From DASVFB01 sp963766345 (GTDB taxonomy: Bacteria > Actinomycetota > Thermoleophilia > Gaiellales > Gaiellaceae), in NCBI GenBank assembly GCA_963766345.1, contig CAVXZL010000011.1:124001-188000 (forward strand): DNA of 64,000 nucleotides, in the 5' to 3' direction. The notes below the pieces were generated by a model. It searched no databases, was not told the origin of the DNA, and was given only the letters and a program-made list of their open reading frames with translations. Made by a program: the position numbers and the translations under genes. How positions within the stretch are numbered: position 1 is the first letter of the stretch; every line of letters begins with the position of its first letter. Of the stretch, positions 43,631-51,970 are shown one piece after another.

Positions 43631-44154
43631 ACCCACTCGACGTCGTCAAGGCGGGAGCTCTGCTCTTCCTCGTCGCCATCGTGCAGGTGTCGTTGCTGTC
43701 GAACGTCGACGTCTTCGGCGGCATGCCGAACGTTCTCCTCGTGACGATCGTGTCCGTCGCGTTGCTTCGCGGCTCGATCTTCGGCGCGGCGGGCGGCTTC
43801 TTCGGTGGCCTGCTCGTCGACACGGCGAATCTCGAGACGCTCGGCCTGACGTCGCTCGTGCTGACGGTCGGCGGCTACTGGATCGGACGCTACGGCGAGA
43901 CCACCGGCCGCGACCGCACGCACGCGCCGTTCGTGTCCGTCGCCATCGTGACCGTGCTCTATGCCTTCGGCGTCCTCGTACTGCACTTCCTGCTCGGTGA
44001 CCCGGTGTCGGCCAGGCGGATGCTCGTCGAGGCGCTCGTCCCGACGATCGCGCTGAACCTCATCCTCACGGCGCCCGTCTACTGGCTCGTGACGAAGCTG
44101 CTGCCGCCCGTCGACTGGCGCGAGCGCGCGGGAGAGGTGCGTCTCCTTGGCTAG
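43627..44154 (+). CDS. mreD: Rod shape-determining protein MreD
   Basis: 175 residues, about five helices (LLFLVAIVQVSLLSNVDVFG, LLVTIVSVALLRG, AAGGFFGGLLVDTANLETLG, VLYAFGVLVLHFLLG and LNLILTAPVYWLVTKLL). Sequence is poorly conserved in this family, but the helix pattern, G-G-L-x-D motif and place between mreC and PBP2 are decisive. The GTG overlaps the mreC stop (GTGA); its end overlaps mrdA by 8 bp. Confidence 0.9.
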   Translation: MNPLDVVKAGALLFLVAIVQVSLLSNVDVFGGMPNVLLVTIVSVALLRGSIFGAAGGFFGGLLVDTANLETLGLTSLVLTVGGYWIGRYGETTGRDRTHAPFVSVAIVTVLYAFGVLVLHFLLGDPVSARRMLVEALVPTIALNLILTAPVYWLVTKLLPPVDWRERAGEVRLLG

Positions 44155-46165
44155 CGCCGAGGGGAGAGGGAGGACGTTCCTCCCGCCGACGCCGGGCGTC
44201 GAGGAGCCCTACCGCCTGACACCGCAGATGGCGCTGCGCGTCGCCGTGCTCGGCGGCGTCGTGCTGCTCATCTTCGCCACGCTGTTCCTCCGCCTGTGGG
44301 CGCTGCAGGTCCTCTCCGGCACGCACTACCTGCGCGTCGCGCGCAGCAACCAGCTGCGGACGATCCGGCTCGAGGCTCCGCGCGGGCCGATCCTCGACCG
44401 CAACGGCCGCGTGCTCGTCGAGAACCGCGGCGGGACCGCAGTCGCGCTCTGGCCGGCCGACCTGCCCGACAAGTGGTACCTGCGCCTCCGCGAGCTGAAG
44501 CGCCTTTCGAAGGTCGTCCACGTCCCCGTCAAGGAGATGCTGGCGGGCATCGCCGCGCGCAAGGGCGATCCGCTCACGCCGGTGATCGTGAGGGAGCCGG
44601 TCGGCGAGCGGCAGATCTTCTACCTCAAGGAGCACCAGTACGAGTTCCCCGGGCTGACGCTGCAGGACTCGTTCCTGCGGCACTACCCGCACGGCCAGAT
44701 CGCGGCGCAGCTCTTCGGCTACGTGTCCGAGGTCTCGAAGCAGGAGCTGAAGAAGCATCCGTTCGGCGTCGTCGCCGGCGACAAGGTCGGTCAGGCCGGA
44801 GTCGAGGCGGCATTCGACGACTACCTGCGAGGGACGCCCGGCTACGACCGGCTGCGCGTGAACTCGCTCGGCATCCCGCAGGGCTCGGTCGATCCCGGGC
44901 CGCAGCCGCAGTCGGGCAACGCCGTTCGGCTGACGCTCGACCTGCGCCTGCAGGAAGCGGCGCAGAAGGCGCTCGCGTACGGCATCCAGCTCGCGCGCGA
45001 CTCGAACTGCTTCGGCTGCTGGGACGCGAACGGCGGTGCGGTCGTCGCCCTCGACCCACACGACGGGTCAGTGCTCGCGCTCGCGTCCGCGCCGACGTAC
45101 AACCCCGGCGTCTACTCCGGCCGCGTCACGATGAAGAAGCTCGCGGCGCAGGGCCTGACCTCGGACACCGCGCAGGCGAAGAACTACCCCGCGCTGAACC
45201 GCGCGCTCGTCGGCAGCTATCCGCCGGGCTCGACGTTCAAGCCGGTCACGGCGCTGGCGGCGATGCAGCAGCATCTCGTCTCGCCGTACGCGCCCGAGGC
45301 GTGCACGGGCACGTACACGGCGCCGGAGGACCGTGGGCACCAGGTCTTCAAGAACTGGGATCCATACGTGAACGCGGCGATCGACATGCCGACCGCGCTC
45401 GCGATCTCGTGCGACACGTACTTCTACGCGCTCGGCAACAAGTTCTACGAGTTGCCCGCGAGCTACGGCCATCCGCTGCAGGCGTGGGCCTCGAGCTTCG
45501 GGTTCGGCCGCCGCACCGGTATCGACATCGGGCCGGAGGCGGGCGGCCTCCTGCCGACGCCCGAGTGGCGGCAGCGGACGTTCACCGCGAAGACGGATCC
45601 CTGCTGCTGGCGCCTCGACAGCCTCTGGAAGCCGGGCGATTCGATCCAGCTCGCGATCGGGCAGAAGGACCTCCTCGTCACGCCGCTGCAGATGGCGCGC
45701 TTCTACGCGCTGATCGCGAACGGGGGCAAGCTCGTGACGCCGCACCTGCTGCTCAGCGTCGACCAGTCGATCACCGGCGGCGCCGCGCCGCACCCGGCGG
45801 CGCCCGCCGCGCAGCAAATCAACATCGACCCCGGCGCGCTCGACGTCGTGCGCCAGGGCCTGTTCAAGGCGACGCACGATCCGCTCGGGACCTCGTCGGC
45901 CGTCTTCGGCGGCTTCCCGGTGCCGATCGCGGGCAAGACGGGCACGGCGGAGAAAGCGGTCGATCCGGGCGACGGCGTCGCGCGCCTCTTCAACCAGTCG
46001 TGGTGGTGCGGCTACGGGCCCTACGGCGATCCGAAGCTCGTCGTCTGCGCGCTGATCGAGAACGGCGGCCACGGCGGCACCGCCGCGGCGCCGACGGCAT
46101 TGAAGGTGTTCGAGCAGTACTTCCACCAGAAGGCGCCGTCGATCGGCGCGATTCACAGCGACTGA
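44147..46165 (+). CDS. mrdA: Penicillin-binding protein 2 (elongation transpeptidase)
   Basis: 672 residues. One N-terminal helix (VAVLGGVVLLIFATLFLRLW), the dimerisation domain with LEAPRGPILDRNGRVLVENR, then the transpeptidase: SxxK in GSYPPGSTFKPVTALAAM (Ser near 361), SxN as AISCDTYFYALGN, and KTG in IAGKTGTAEKAV. It crosslinks sidewall peptidoglycan with RodA. The extracellular part is unusually rich in cysteines (NCFGCWD, DPCCWRLD, WWCGYG, VVCAL), so disulfides are possible. TTG 44147 lies in the end of mreD, and its stop shares a base with rodA. Confidence 0.95.
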   Translation: MASAEGRGRTFLPPTPGVEEPYRLTPQMALRVAVLGGVVLLIFATLFLRLWALQVLSGTHYLRVARSNQLRTIRLEAPRGPILDRNGRVLVENRGGTAVALWPADLPDKWYLRLRELKRLSKVVHVPVKEMLAGIAARKGDPLTPVIVREPVGERQIFYLKEHQYEFPGLTLQDSFLRHYPHGQIAAQLFGYVSEVSKQELKKHPFGVVAGDKVGQAGVEAAFDDYLRGTPGYDRLRVNSLGIPQGSVDPGPQPQSGNAVRLTLDLRLQEAAQKALAYGIQLARDSNCFGCWDANGGAVVALDPHDGSVLALASAPTYNPGVYSGRVTMKKLAAQGLTSDTAQAKNYPALNRALVGSYPPGSTFKPVTALAAMQQHLVSPYAPEACTGTYTAPEDRGHQVFKNWDPYVNAAIDMPTALAISCDTYFYALGNKFYELPASYGHPLQAWASSFGFGRRTGIDIGPEAGGLLPTPEWRQRTFTAKTDPCCWRLDSLWKPGDSIQLAIGQKDLLVTPLQMARFYALIANGGKLVTPHLLLSVDQSITGGAAPHPAAPAAQQINIDPGALDVVRQGLFKATHDPLGTSSAVFGGFPVPIAGKTGTAEKAVDPGDGVARLFNQSWWCGYGPYGDPKLVVCALIENGGHGGTAAAPTALKVFEQYFHQKAPSIGAIHSD

Positions 46166-47361
46166 TGGCGATCGACTATCCCACCTCACCGACCGAACGC
46201 GCGCGCGGGCGCGCCCGCCGCGCCGCTGCGGCCGCGGACGTCTCGTTCCTGCGCCGGCTCGACTGGCTGCTGCTCGGCGGCGTCGTGGCGCTCGTCGTGT
46301 ACGGCCTTTGGGCGATCAACGGCATCACGCATCACGACGTCGAGGGCAACCCGCACTACTTCCTGACGCGGCAGTTCGCGTTCGTGGCCGCGGGCGCGGT
46401 TGCCTTCGCGCTCGCGCTCGTCCTCGACCCGGGACGGCTGCAGCGCTACTGGCGTCCGCTCTACGTCTCGACGGTCGCGGTCATGTTGCTCGTGTTCCTC
46501 GCCGGGCCCGTCACCCGCGGCTCCCAACGGTGGCTCGACATCGGGCCGTTCCGCTTCCAGCCCTCCGAGTTCGGGAAGCTGTTCTTCGTCCTCGGGATCG
46601 GCGGGTTCCTCGCCGAGCGCGTCAGGCGGATCAACGACCCGCGCACGACCCTCAGCGCGATCGGGCTCGCCGCTCTGCCGATCACGCTCGTGTTCATGCA
46701 GCCCGACTTCGGCACCGCGCTCGTCTACGGCGCCGCGCTCGCCGCCGTCCTCTTCATCGCCGGCACGCGCTGGCTGACGATGGCGTTCCTCGCCGGAGCG
46801 GTGCTCGTCGGCGCGGTCATGATCCTCTGGGCGCTGCCCGCGGCCGGAGCGCACGTGCTGCAGCCGTACCAGGTCAAGCGGATCACGGGCTTCCTGCATC
46901 CCGAGTCGGATCCCTCGGGCGCGACGTACAACATCACGCAGTCGAAGGTCACCGTCGGCGCCGGCGGGCTCGACGGTCGCGGCGTCGCGGGCGCGACGCA
47001 GACGAACCTCTCGTACCTCCCCGAGCATGCGACCGATTTCGTGTTCGCGTCCTTCGCCGAGCAGCGGGGCTTCTTCGGAGCGGCGATCCTGCTCTGCCTC
47101 TACCTGCTCGTGGTCTGGCGCGGGCTGCGGATCATCACCGTCGCACGCGATCCGTTCTCTGCGATCGTCGCCGGCGGGATCGTCGTCGCGTTTCTTTTTC
47201 AGATCTACGTCAACGTTGGGATGACGATGGGCATCGCTCCGATTACCGGCATCCCGCTTCCGTTCATCAGCGTCGGAGGCTCCTCGATGATCGCGAACCT
47301 CGCGGCGATGGGCGTGCTGCTCTCGATCCACGCGCGCGGGACGCCGTTCAGGCGGCGATGA
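46165..47361 (+). CDS. rodA: RodA, SEDS peptidoglycan glycosyltransferase
   Basis: 398 residues with about ten helices (PF01098). GSQRWLDIGPFRFQPSEFGK is the SEDS signature, FMQPDFGTALVYGAAL carries the catalytic Asp position, and EHATDFVFASFAEQRGFFGA and TGIPLPFISVGGSSMIANLA follow. It polymerises glycan strands for PBP2 to crosslink. ATG 46165 overlaps the PBP2 stop by one base (TGATG); the stop overlaps the DUF697 gene by ATGA. Confidence 0.95.
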   Translation: MAIDYPTSPTERARGRARRAAAAADVSFLRRLDWLLLGGVVALVVYGLWAINGITHHDVEGNPHYFLTRQFAFVAAGAVAFALALVLDPGRLQRYWRPLYVSTVAVMLLVFLAGPVTRGSQRWLDIGPFRFQPSEFGKLFFVLGIGGFLAERVRRINDPRTTLSAIGLAALPITLVFMQPDFGTALVYGAALAAVLFIAGTRWLTMAFLAGAVLVGAVMILWALPAAGAHVLQPYQVKRITGFLHPESDPSGATYNITQSKVTVGAGGLDGRGVAGATQTNLSYLPEHATDFVFASFAEQRGFFGAAILLCLYLLVVWRGLRIITVARDPFSAIVAGGIVVAFLFQIYVNVGMTMGIAPITGIPLPFISVGGSSMIANLAAMGVLLSIHARGTPFRRR

Positions 47362-48170
47362 AGCTGCCGCTCAGGATGGGGGCGGTCCTCGGGCTGGTGA
47401 AAGAGGTGCGCGCGACGTCGGACAAGCCGCTGCTCGTCGGCGGCACGCTCGCCGATCAGCTCGCGCGCGAGCTTTCGGCCGGAGGCGACGCGTCGGCCGT
47501 TCGCGTCGGCGACGAGCCGCGTGACGTCGAGGTGTTCGTCTACGTGATCGGCGACAGCGTCACCTCCGACGACGAGCGAGTGCTGAAGCGCGCTCACCGC
47601 TCGCGCGTCCCGACGATCGTCGTCGCCGCGGGGCGGAAGGCGCCGCGTCGCATTCCGTTCGTGCTCGCCACCGACCTCGTCCGCGCCCACCCCGGCCGGG
47701 GCTTCCCCGTCGAGGAGATCGCTCGCGCGATCGCCAGGAAGATCGGGGAGGAGGCGACGTCGCTCGCGCGACGGCTGCCCGTGCTGCGTCCCGCGGTGTC
47801 CGCGCAGCTGATCTCGAGCTTCTCGCGCAAGAACGGGATCATCGGCGCAGCCGTCTTCGTCCCGGGCGTCGACCTGCCCGTGCTGACCTTGCATCAGGTG
47901 CGGATGGTGCTACGGATCCTCTCGACGCACGGGCTCGAGCTGGACGGTCAGCGTGCGCCCGAGCTCCTCGCGACGCTCGGCGCCGGGTTCGGCTTCCGCG
48001 CCGTCGCGCGCGAGCTCCTGAACTTCATCCCCGTCTTCGGCTGGGCCGTGAAGGGCGCCGTCGCGTACGCGGGCACGCGCGCGATCGGCGAGGCGACCGT
48101 TCGCTACTCGGAGGCGCGGACGCCGGTTAGGCCGCCGCAGCCGGCTTCAGCTTCTGCTTCTTCGTCCTGA
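47358..48170 (+). CDS. DUF697/YcjF-like protein
   Basis: 270 residues. The N-terminal half looks like a small nucleotide-binding-type fold without a P-loop (KPLLVGGTLADQLARELSAG, VEVFVYVIGDSVTSDDERVL). The C-terminal half is DUF697-like (PF05128), with IIGAAVFVPGVDLPVLTLHQ and RELLNFIPVFGWAVKGAVAY, two weakly hydrophobic helices. DUF697 domains occur in membrane-associated GTPases; here the GTPase motifs are missing. The ATG overlaps the rodA stop, so a role in envelope growth is suggested by context only. The last 44 bp overlap the convergent small gene. Confidence 0.8.
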   Translation: MKLPLRMGAVLGLVKEVRATSDKPLLVGGTLADQLARELSAGGDASAVRVGDEPRDVEVFVYVIGDSVTSDDERVLKRAHRSRVPTIVVAAGRKAPRRIPFVLATDLVRAHPGRGFPVEEIARAIARKIGEEATSLARRLPVLRPAVSAQLISSFSRKNGIIGAAVFVPGVDLPVLTLHQVRMVLRILSTHGLELDGQRAPELLATLGAGFGFRAVARELLNFIPVFGWAVKGAVAYAGTRAIGEATVRYSEARTPVRPPQPASASASSS

Positions 48171-48330
48171 TCGCCCGCAGCCGCTGGTGGAGCCGGGCCC
48201 ACGCCCACGGCTCGAGCTCCTTGTACCGGATCTCGAGCTGGCCCCGCGTGGCCTCGAGGTACTCGAACCAGGCGTCCGCTTCCTCGATCAGCAAGAGCTC
48301 ATACGCATCCCGATTCATGCGGCGCACCAT
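48127..48330 (-). CDS. Small conserved hypothetical protein, 67 aa
   Basis: The peptide from ATG 48330 begins MVRRMNRDAYELLLIEEADA, then WFEYLEATRGQLEIRYKELE and a basic tail KKQKLKPAAAA. It is predicted helical and charged, with aromatic residues (W, F, Y). An ATG at 48318 is an equal alternative. I do not recognise a family, although short proteins of the same pattern are, from memory, frequent in Thermoleophilia. It ends inside the DUF697 gene on the opposite strand. Confidence 0.6.
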   Translation of the reverse strand: MVRRMNRDAYELLLIEEADAWFEYLEATRGQLEIRYKELEPWAWARLHQRLRAIRTKKQKLKPAAAA

Positions 48331-48513
48331 AGGACCGCCTCCGGACGACATCGTTGCGGTCGTGCGCCGCTTCGCCCGAAATGCTTGCATTTCGGGCGAC
48401 GGCGACCGGGGTCGCCGAAGCCGCTGGTACTCTGGTCAATATGTTTTTCATCGAGACAACCAGTGCAGCGATGTGCGCTTCCGGGCAGCCTCGCGCGCTA
48501 GAGAGGATTTCAT

Positions 48514-51057
48514 TTGCCGTTCAAATGGTTTCGCCGGCGGAAGCCGGAACGGGAGCAGGCGCCTGCAGAGGCCGCCGCTCCAGTCGTAGAAGTACCTGAG
48601 GAACCCGCCGCCGAAGCGGCTGTCACAACCCAAGGAGCATCCGCAGCAGCGAAGCGCCGCCGCGGCACGCGCGGTGGCAAGGGCCGCAAGAAGGCCGAGC
48701 CCGGCGCCGCGAAGGAGGGCGCCGCGAAGGGCAGGGCCGAGCCCGTCCGATCGCAGGCCGAGGAGCGCCGCGCGCAGCAGCGCAAGGATCGCGCCGCCCG
48801 CGGCGAGAAGCGCCGCCCGGCGCCCCGCCGCGCGCCGCTGCCCGCCGCGAAGCGCGACCTGCTCGTCTCGGTCGACGTCGGCGAGCAGCGGGTCGCCGTC
48901 CTCGAGGACGACCGCGTCGCCGAGGTCTACCTCGAGCGTCCCGAACGCCGCTCGATCGCGGGCAACGTCTACCTCGGCGTCGTCGACAACGTGCTGCCGG
49001 GAATGGAGGCGGCGTTCGTCGAGATCGGCCTCGAGCGGAACGGCTTCCTCTACGTGGACGAGATCGTTCGTCCGTCGCTCGAGGGCAACCGCCAGGGCAA
49101 GCGCATCCAGGACCTGCTGAACCGCGGCGAGCAGATCCTCGTCCAGGCCGTCAAGGACCCGATGAAGTCGAAGGGCGCCCGGCTGACGATGGAGATCTCG
49201 CTGCCCGGCCGGTTCGTCGTCTTCGTCCCGAACGGCGAGGGCCTCGGCGTCTCGCGCCGGTTGGAGGACGACGAGCGCACCCGCTTGAAGGACATCCTCA
49301 AGGCGCTGAACGTCAAGGAGGGCGGCGTCATCGTCCGCACCGCTGCCGAGGGCGCGAGCGCAGAGGACATCGAGCGCGACCTCGTCTTCCTGCAGAAGCT
49401 CTGGAAGACGATCGAGGCGCAGGCGAAGACCGCCAAGGCGCCGACGCTCGTCTACCAGGAGGCCGAGCTGCCGTTGCGCGTGACGCGCGACCTCTTCACG
49501 GAGAACTTCGCGCGCGCGCTCGTCGACGACGAGAAGACGTTCAAGCGTGTGACCGGCTACCTGAAGAAGACCTCGCCGCACATGGTCGACCGCGTCTCGC
49601 GCTACAAGGAGAAGGAGCCGCTGTTCGAGCGCTACGGCGTCGACGCCGAGATCCGCTCGACGCTGAGCCGGCGCGTCGACCTGCCTTCGGGCGGCTACCT
49701 CATCTTCGACTACGCCGAGGCGTTCACCGTCATCGACGTGAACACCGGACGCTTCGTCGGCTCGCGCTCGAAGACGTCCGCGTCGCGGCTCGAGGACACG
49801 ATCACGAAGAACAACCTCGAGGCGGTCAAAGAGGTCGTCAGGCAGCTGCGCCTGCGCGACATCGGCGGGATCATCGTCATCGACTTCATCGACATGGCAA
49901 ACCCGAAGAACCGCCAGGCCGTCGAGGACGCGCTGCGCAACGAGCTCGAGCGCGACCGCACGAAGACGTACGTCGTCGAGATCTCGCCGCTCGGCCTCGT
50001 CGAGATGACGAGGCAGAACGTCACCGAGGGCCCGCGCGAGATCCTCACGCGCAAGTGCCCGACGTGCGGCGGCGACGGCGTCGTCATCTCCGAGCAGAGC
50101 GCGGCGATCGACGTCGAGCGCAGGCTGCGCGCCCTGGCGCACGGGTCGCGTGTGCAGGCGTTCCTGATCGAGGTCAACGCGAGCGTCGCGGCGCGGCTGA
50201 TCGGGCCGGGGGCCGCGCGGCTCCAGGAGATCGAGGCTGCTTCGCGGCGCCGCTTCTTCCTCGTGCCGAAGGAGGACGTTCACCTCGACCACTTCCTCGT
50301 CGCGAAGCAGGGGAAGCTCGAGGCGCTCGCGCCCGAGGCGCCGTTCGCGGAGGGCGCGACGATCGACGTGCAGCCGGTCGAGGTCGGTCTCCACGATTCG
50401 AAGGCAGCCGTGGCGAAGCGCGACGGCTACGACATCGTCGTCGCGAACGCTTCCGGCTTCGTCGGCAAGAAGGTCAAGGCGCAGATCACGCGCGTCCTTC
50501 CGGGGACGGCGTACGCGACGATCGTCAAGAGGACGAAGGACGGCGCCGCGCCCATCACCGCCGAGGGCGAGGCGGAGAAGCCGACGCGGAAGCCTTCCGC
50601 GCGGAAGCCCGCTTCGACGAAGCTGGAGGCGGCAGTCACTTCGGACGGCATTGCGTCGGACGGCGTTGCGCCGGACGACGACATCGCGGAGGCGCCGCCG
50701 AAGAAGAAGACGCGCCGCGGCTCGCGCGGCGGTCGCAAGCACAAGAAGACGCCGACGATCCACGTACCGGAGACGGAGCTCAGCGCGAACGGTGCCGAGC
50801 CGGCGCCGGAACCCGTCGCCGAAGCGACACAGCCGGTCGCCGAGGAGACGCAGCCGGTCGCCGAGGAGACCCAGCCCGTCGCCGAGGAGACCGAGCCGCA
50901 GGTCGCCGACAACGGCGCCGACTCCGGGACCGACGGCGCAGGCGAGACACCGCCGAAGAAGAAGACGCGCCGCGGCTCGCGCGGCGGTCGCAACCGGCGG
51001 AAGAAGACGACGACGACGACTGCCGCCGCTCCCGCCGAAACGACGGAGAGCAGCTAG
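48514..51057 (+). CDS. rng: Ribonuclease E/G with TRAM-like C-terminal domain
   Basis: 847 residues. A basic/Ala-rich N-terminal tail of about 110 residues precedes the catalytic core: S1-type IAGNVYLGVVDNVLPGMEAA, then VIDVNTGRFVGS (Asp near 408) and GGIIVIDFIDMANPKNR (Asp near 455), the metal-binding pair, and the Zn-link CPTCGGDG (about 515). After the core, a KH-like stretch (FLIEVNASVAARLIGPGAAR) and a TRAM-like beta-barrel (AVAKRDGYDIVVANASGFVG) appear, then a disordered tail with QPVAEET repeats and two copies of KKKTRRGSRGGR. It processes rRNA and mRNA. Start TTG 48514. Confidence 0.9.
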   Translation: MPFKWFRRRKPEREQAPAEAAAPVVEVPEEPAAEAAVTTQGASAAAKRRRGTRGGKGRKKAEPGAAKEGAAKGRAEPVRSQAEERRAQQRKDRAARGEKRRPAPRRAPLPAAKRDLLVSVDVGEQRVAVLEDDRVAEVYLERPERRSIAGNVYLGVVDNVLPGMEAAFVEIGLERNGFLYVDEIVRPSLEGNRQGKRIQDLLNRGEQILVQAVKDPMKSKGARLTMEISLPGRFVVFVPNGEGLGVSRRLEDDERTRLKDILKALNVKEGGVIVRTAAEGASAEDIERDLVFLQKLWKTIEAQAKTAKAPTLVYQEAELPLRVTRDLFTENFARALVDDEKTFKRVTGYLKKTSPHMVDRVSRYKEKEPLFERYGVDAEIRSTLSRRVDLPSGGYLIFDYAEAFTVIDVNTGRFVGSRSKTSASRLEDTITKNNLEAVKEVVRQLRLRDIGGIIVIDFIDMANPKNRQAVEDALRNELERDRTKTYVVEISPLGLVEMTRQNVTEGPREILTRKCPTCGGDGVVISEQSAAIDVERRLRALAHGSRVQAFLIEVNASVAARLIGPGAARLQEIEAASRRRFFLVPKEDVHLDHFLVAKQGKLEALAPEAPFAEGATIDVQPVEVGLHDSKAAVAKRDGYDIVVANASGFVGKKVKAQITRVLPGTAYATIVKRTKDGAAPITAEGEAEKPTRKPSARKPASTKLEAAVTSDGIASDGVAPDDDIAEAPPKKKTRRGSRGGRKHKKTPTIHVPETELSANGAEPAPEPVAEATQPVAEETQPVAEETQPVAEETEPQVADNGADSGTDGAGETPPKKKTRRGSRGGRNRRKKTTTTTAAAPAETTESS
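50695..50738 (+). repeat. 44-bp exact repeat in RNase E/G tail, copy 1
   Basis: Encodes PPKKKTRRGSRGGR plus the following codon start. It is identical at the DNA level to 50950-50993, which suggests a recent in-gene duplication or gene conversion. The encoded RG-rich basic motif is of the RNA-binding kind. Confidence 0.8.
50950..50993 (+). repeat. 44-bp exact repeat in RNase E/G tail, copy 2
   Basis: Second copy of the segment at 50695-50738, ending the protein with a further basic tract. Between the copies lie about 3.5 tandem units of a 24-bp repeat encoding QPVAEET-type octads (about 50826-50900). Confidence 0.8.
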
Positions 51058-51060
51058 AAT
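51055..51060 (+). promoter_or_regulatory. -10 element TAGAAT overlapping RNase E/G stop, before rplU
   Basis: TAGAAT begins with the stop TAG of the RNase gene. Unlike other genes here it would give rplU a leader of about 58 nt, which contains a GC-rich hairpin. Confidence 0.4.
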
Positions 51061-51068
51061 TCGCCGCC

Positions 51069-51089
51069 GCGCGGGCACGTGCCCCGCGC
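51069..51089 (+). promoter_or_regulatory. Hairpin in rplU leader
   Basis: GCGCGGGCAC/GTGCCCCGCGC pairs with one bulged base and includes the perfect palindrome GGGCACGTGCCC (51073-51084). It lies between the RNase gene and rplU and could be a weak terminator for the former or an autoregulatory leader of the L21-L27 operon. Confidence 0.4.
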
Positions 51090-51124
51090 TTCGACCGTCA
51101 TGGCTCCGTTTCGAACTGCTGAAA

Positions 51125-51682
51125 ATGAACTACGCGATCATCACGCTCGGAGGTAAGCAGTACGTCGTCCACGAGGGCGAGACGTTGCTCGTGGACCGGC
51201 TCGATCGCGAGGAGGGGAAGGCGTTTCGGCCCGACGTCCTCTTCGTCGGCGGCGAGGGCGACGGCGAGCTGTCACCGAGCACGTCGGTGAGCGCGAAGGT
51301 GGTCGGTCACGTGCGTGGGCCGAAGGTGCGGATCGGCAAGTACAAGCCGAAGTCGGGCTACCGCCGCCACACCGGGTTCCGCTCCGCGCTGACGAGGATC
51401 GAGATCACCGGCATCGGCGGCAAGGCGAAGACCGAGTCGCCGGCGAAGAAGTCGGAAGCGGTCACGGCTCCGGCTGAACAGCCCGAGCGCGAAGCTCCGA
51501 AGGGCCTGCCGAAGGACTACGCCGACATGACGGTTGCGCAGGTCTCCGAGGGCGCGAAGAGCTGGAACCGCCCGATGCTCGAGGCCGCGCAGATCTACGA
51601 GCAGGAGCACGCGAAGCGGAAGGGAGCGCTGTCGGCGCTCGAGTCCGCGCTGAAAGCAAAGGACGAGAACGATGGCGCATAA
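51125..51682 (+). CDS. rplU: 50S ribosomal protein L21 with C-terminal extension
   Basis: 185 residues, where L21 is usually about 103. The first 100 are typical: YAIITLGGKQYVVHEGETLL, VVGHVRGPKVRIGKYKPKSG and YRRHTGFRSALTRIEI. After a Lys/Ala/Glu linker an additional helical domain reads KDYADMTVAQVSEGAKSWNR and QIYEQEHAKRKGALSALESA. This resembles short SAP/LEM-like helical domains that I recall on some actinobacterial L21 proteins; its role is unknown. The end overlaps rpmA by 11 bp. Confidence 0.95.
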   Translation: MNYAIITLGGKQYVVHEGETLLVDRLDREEGKAFRPDVLFVGGEGDGELSPSTSVSAKVVGHVRGPKVRIGKYKPKSGYRRHTGFRSALTRIEITGIGGKAKTESPAKKSEAVTAPAEQPEREAPKGLPKDYADMTVAQVSEGAKSWNRPMLEAAQIYEQEHAKRKGALSALESALKAKDENDGA

Positions 51683-51920
51683 GAAGGGACTCGGCTCCTC
51701 CAAGAACGGCCGCGACTCGCAGTCGAAGCGACTCGGCGTGAAGCTGTTCGACGGTCAGGAGGTCAAGGCGGGGATGATCCTCGTCCGGCAGCGCGGTACG
51801 CGCTTCCGCCCCGGGACCGGTGCCGGCATCGGCCGCGACGACACGATCTTCGCCACGCGCGACGGGCGTGTCGCCTTCAGGACGAGCGGCGAGAAGCGCA
51901 CCATCTCCGTCACGGACTAG
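51672..51920 (+). CDS. rpmA: 50S ribosomal protein L27
   Basis: 82 residues: MAHKKGLGSSKNGRDSQSKR, then GVKLFDGQEVKAGMILVRQR and GTRFRPGTGAGIGRDDTIFA. Positions 2-12 lack the Firmicutes-type cleaved extension, so the N-terminus reaches the peptidyl-transferase centre directly. It is slightly shorter than usual at the C-terminus (SGEKRTISVTD). The ATG lies within the end of rplU. Confidence 0.97.
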   Translation: MAHKKGLGSSKNGRDSQSKRLGVKLFDGQEVKAGMILVRQRGTRFRPGTGAGIGRDDTIFATRDGRVAFRTSGEKRTISVTD

Positions 51921-51970
51921 TGACTGCACTGCCCGCCGCGCGCCCGAGGCGGGATCTGTTGCCGTGCCCG

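Noticed and set aside
44296..46164. Plus-frame extension upstream of rodA through PBP2
   Set aside because: PBP2 in the other frame has SxxK, SxN and KTG motifs; the rodA protein starts at ATG 46165.
50820..50910. Tandem 24-bp repeats considered as a CRISPR or intergenic array
   Set aside because: They are in frame within the RNase E/G tail, contiguous without spacers, and encode QPVAEET octads.
48448..51078. An 876-codon open frame antisense to the RNase E/G gene
   Set aside because: Composition is Arg/Leu/Asp/Val-rich shadow coding typical of the complement of a high-GC gene; the plus-strand protein has clear catalytic motifs.
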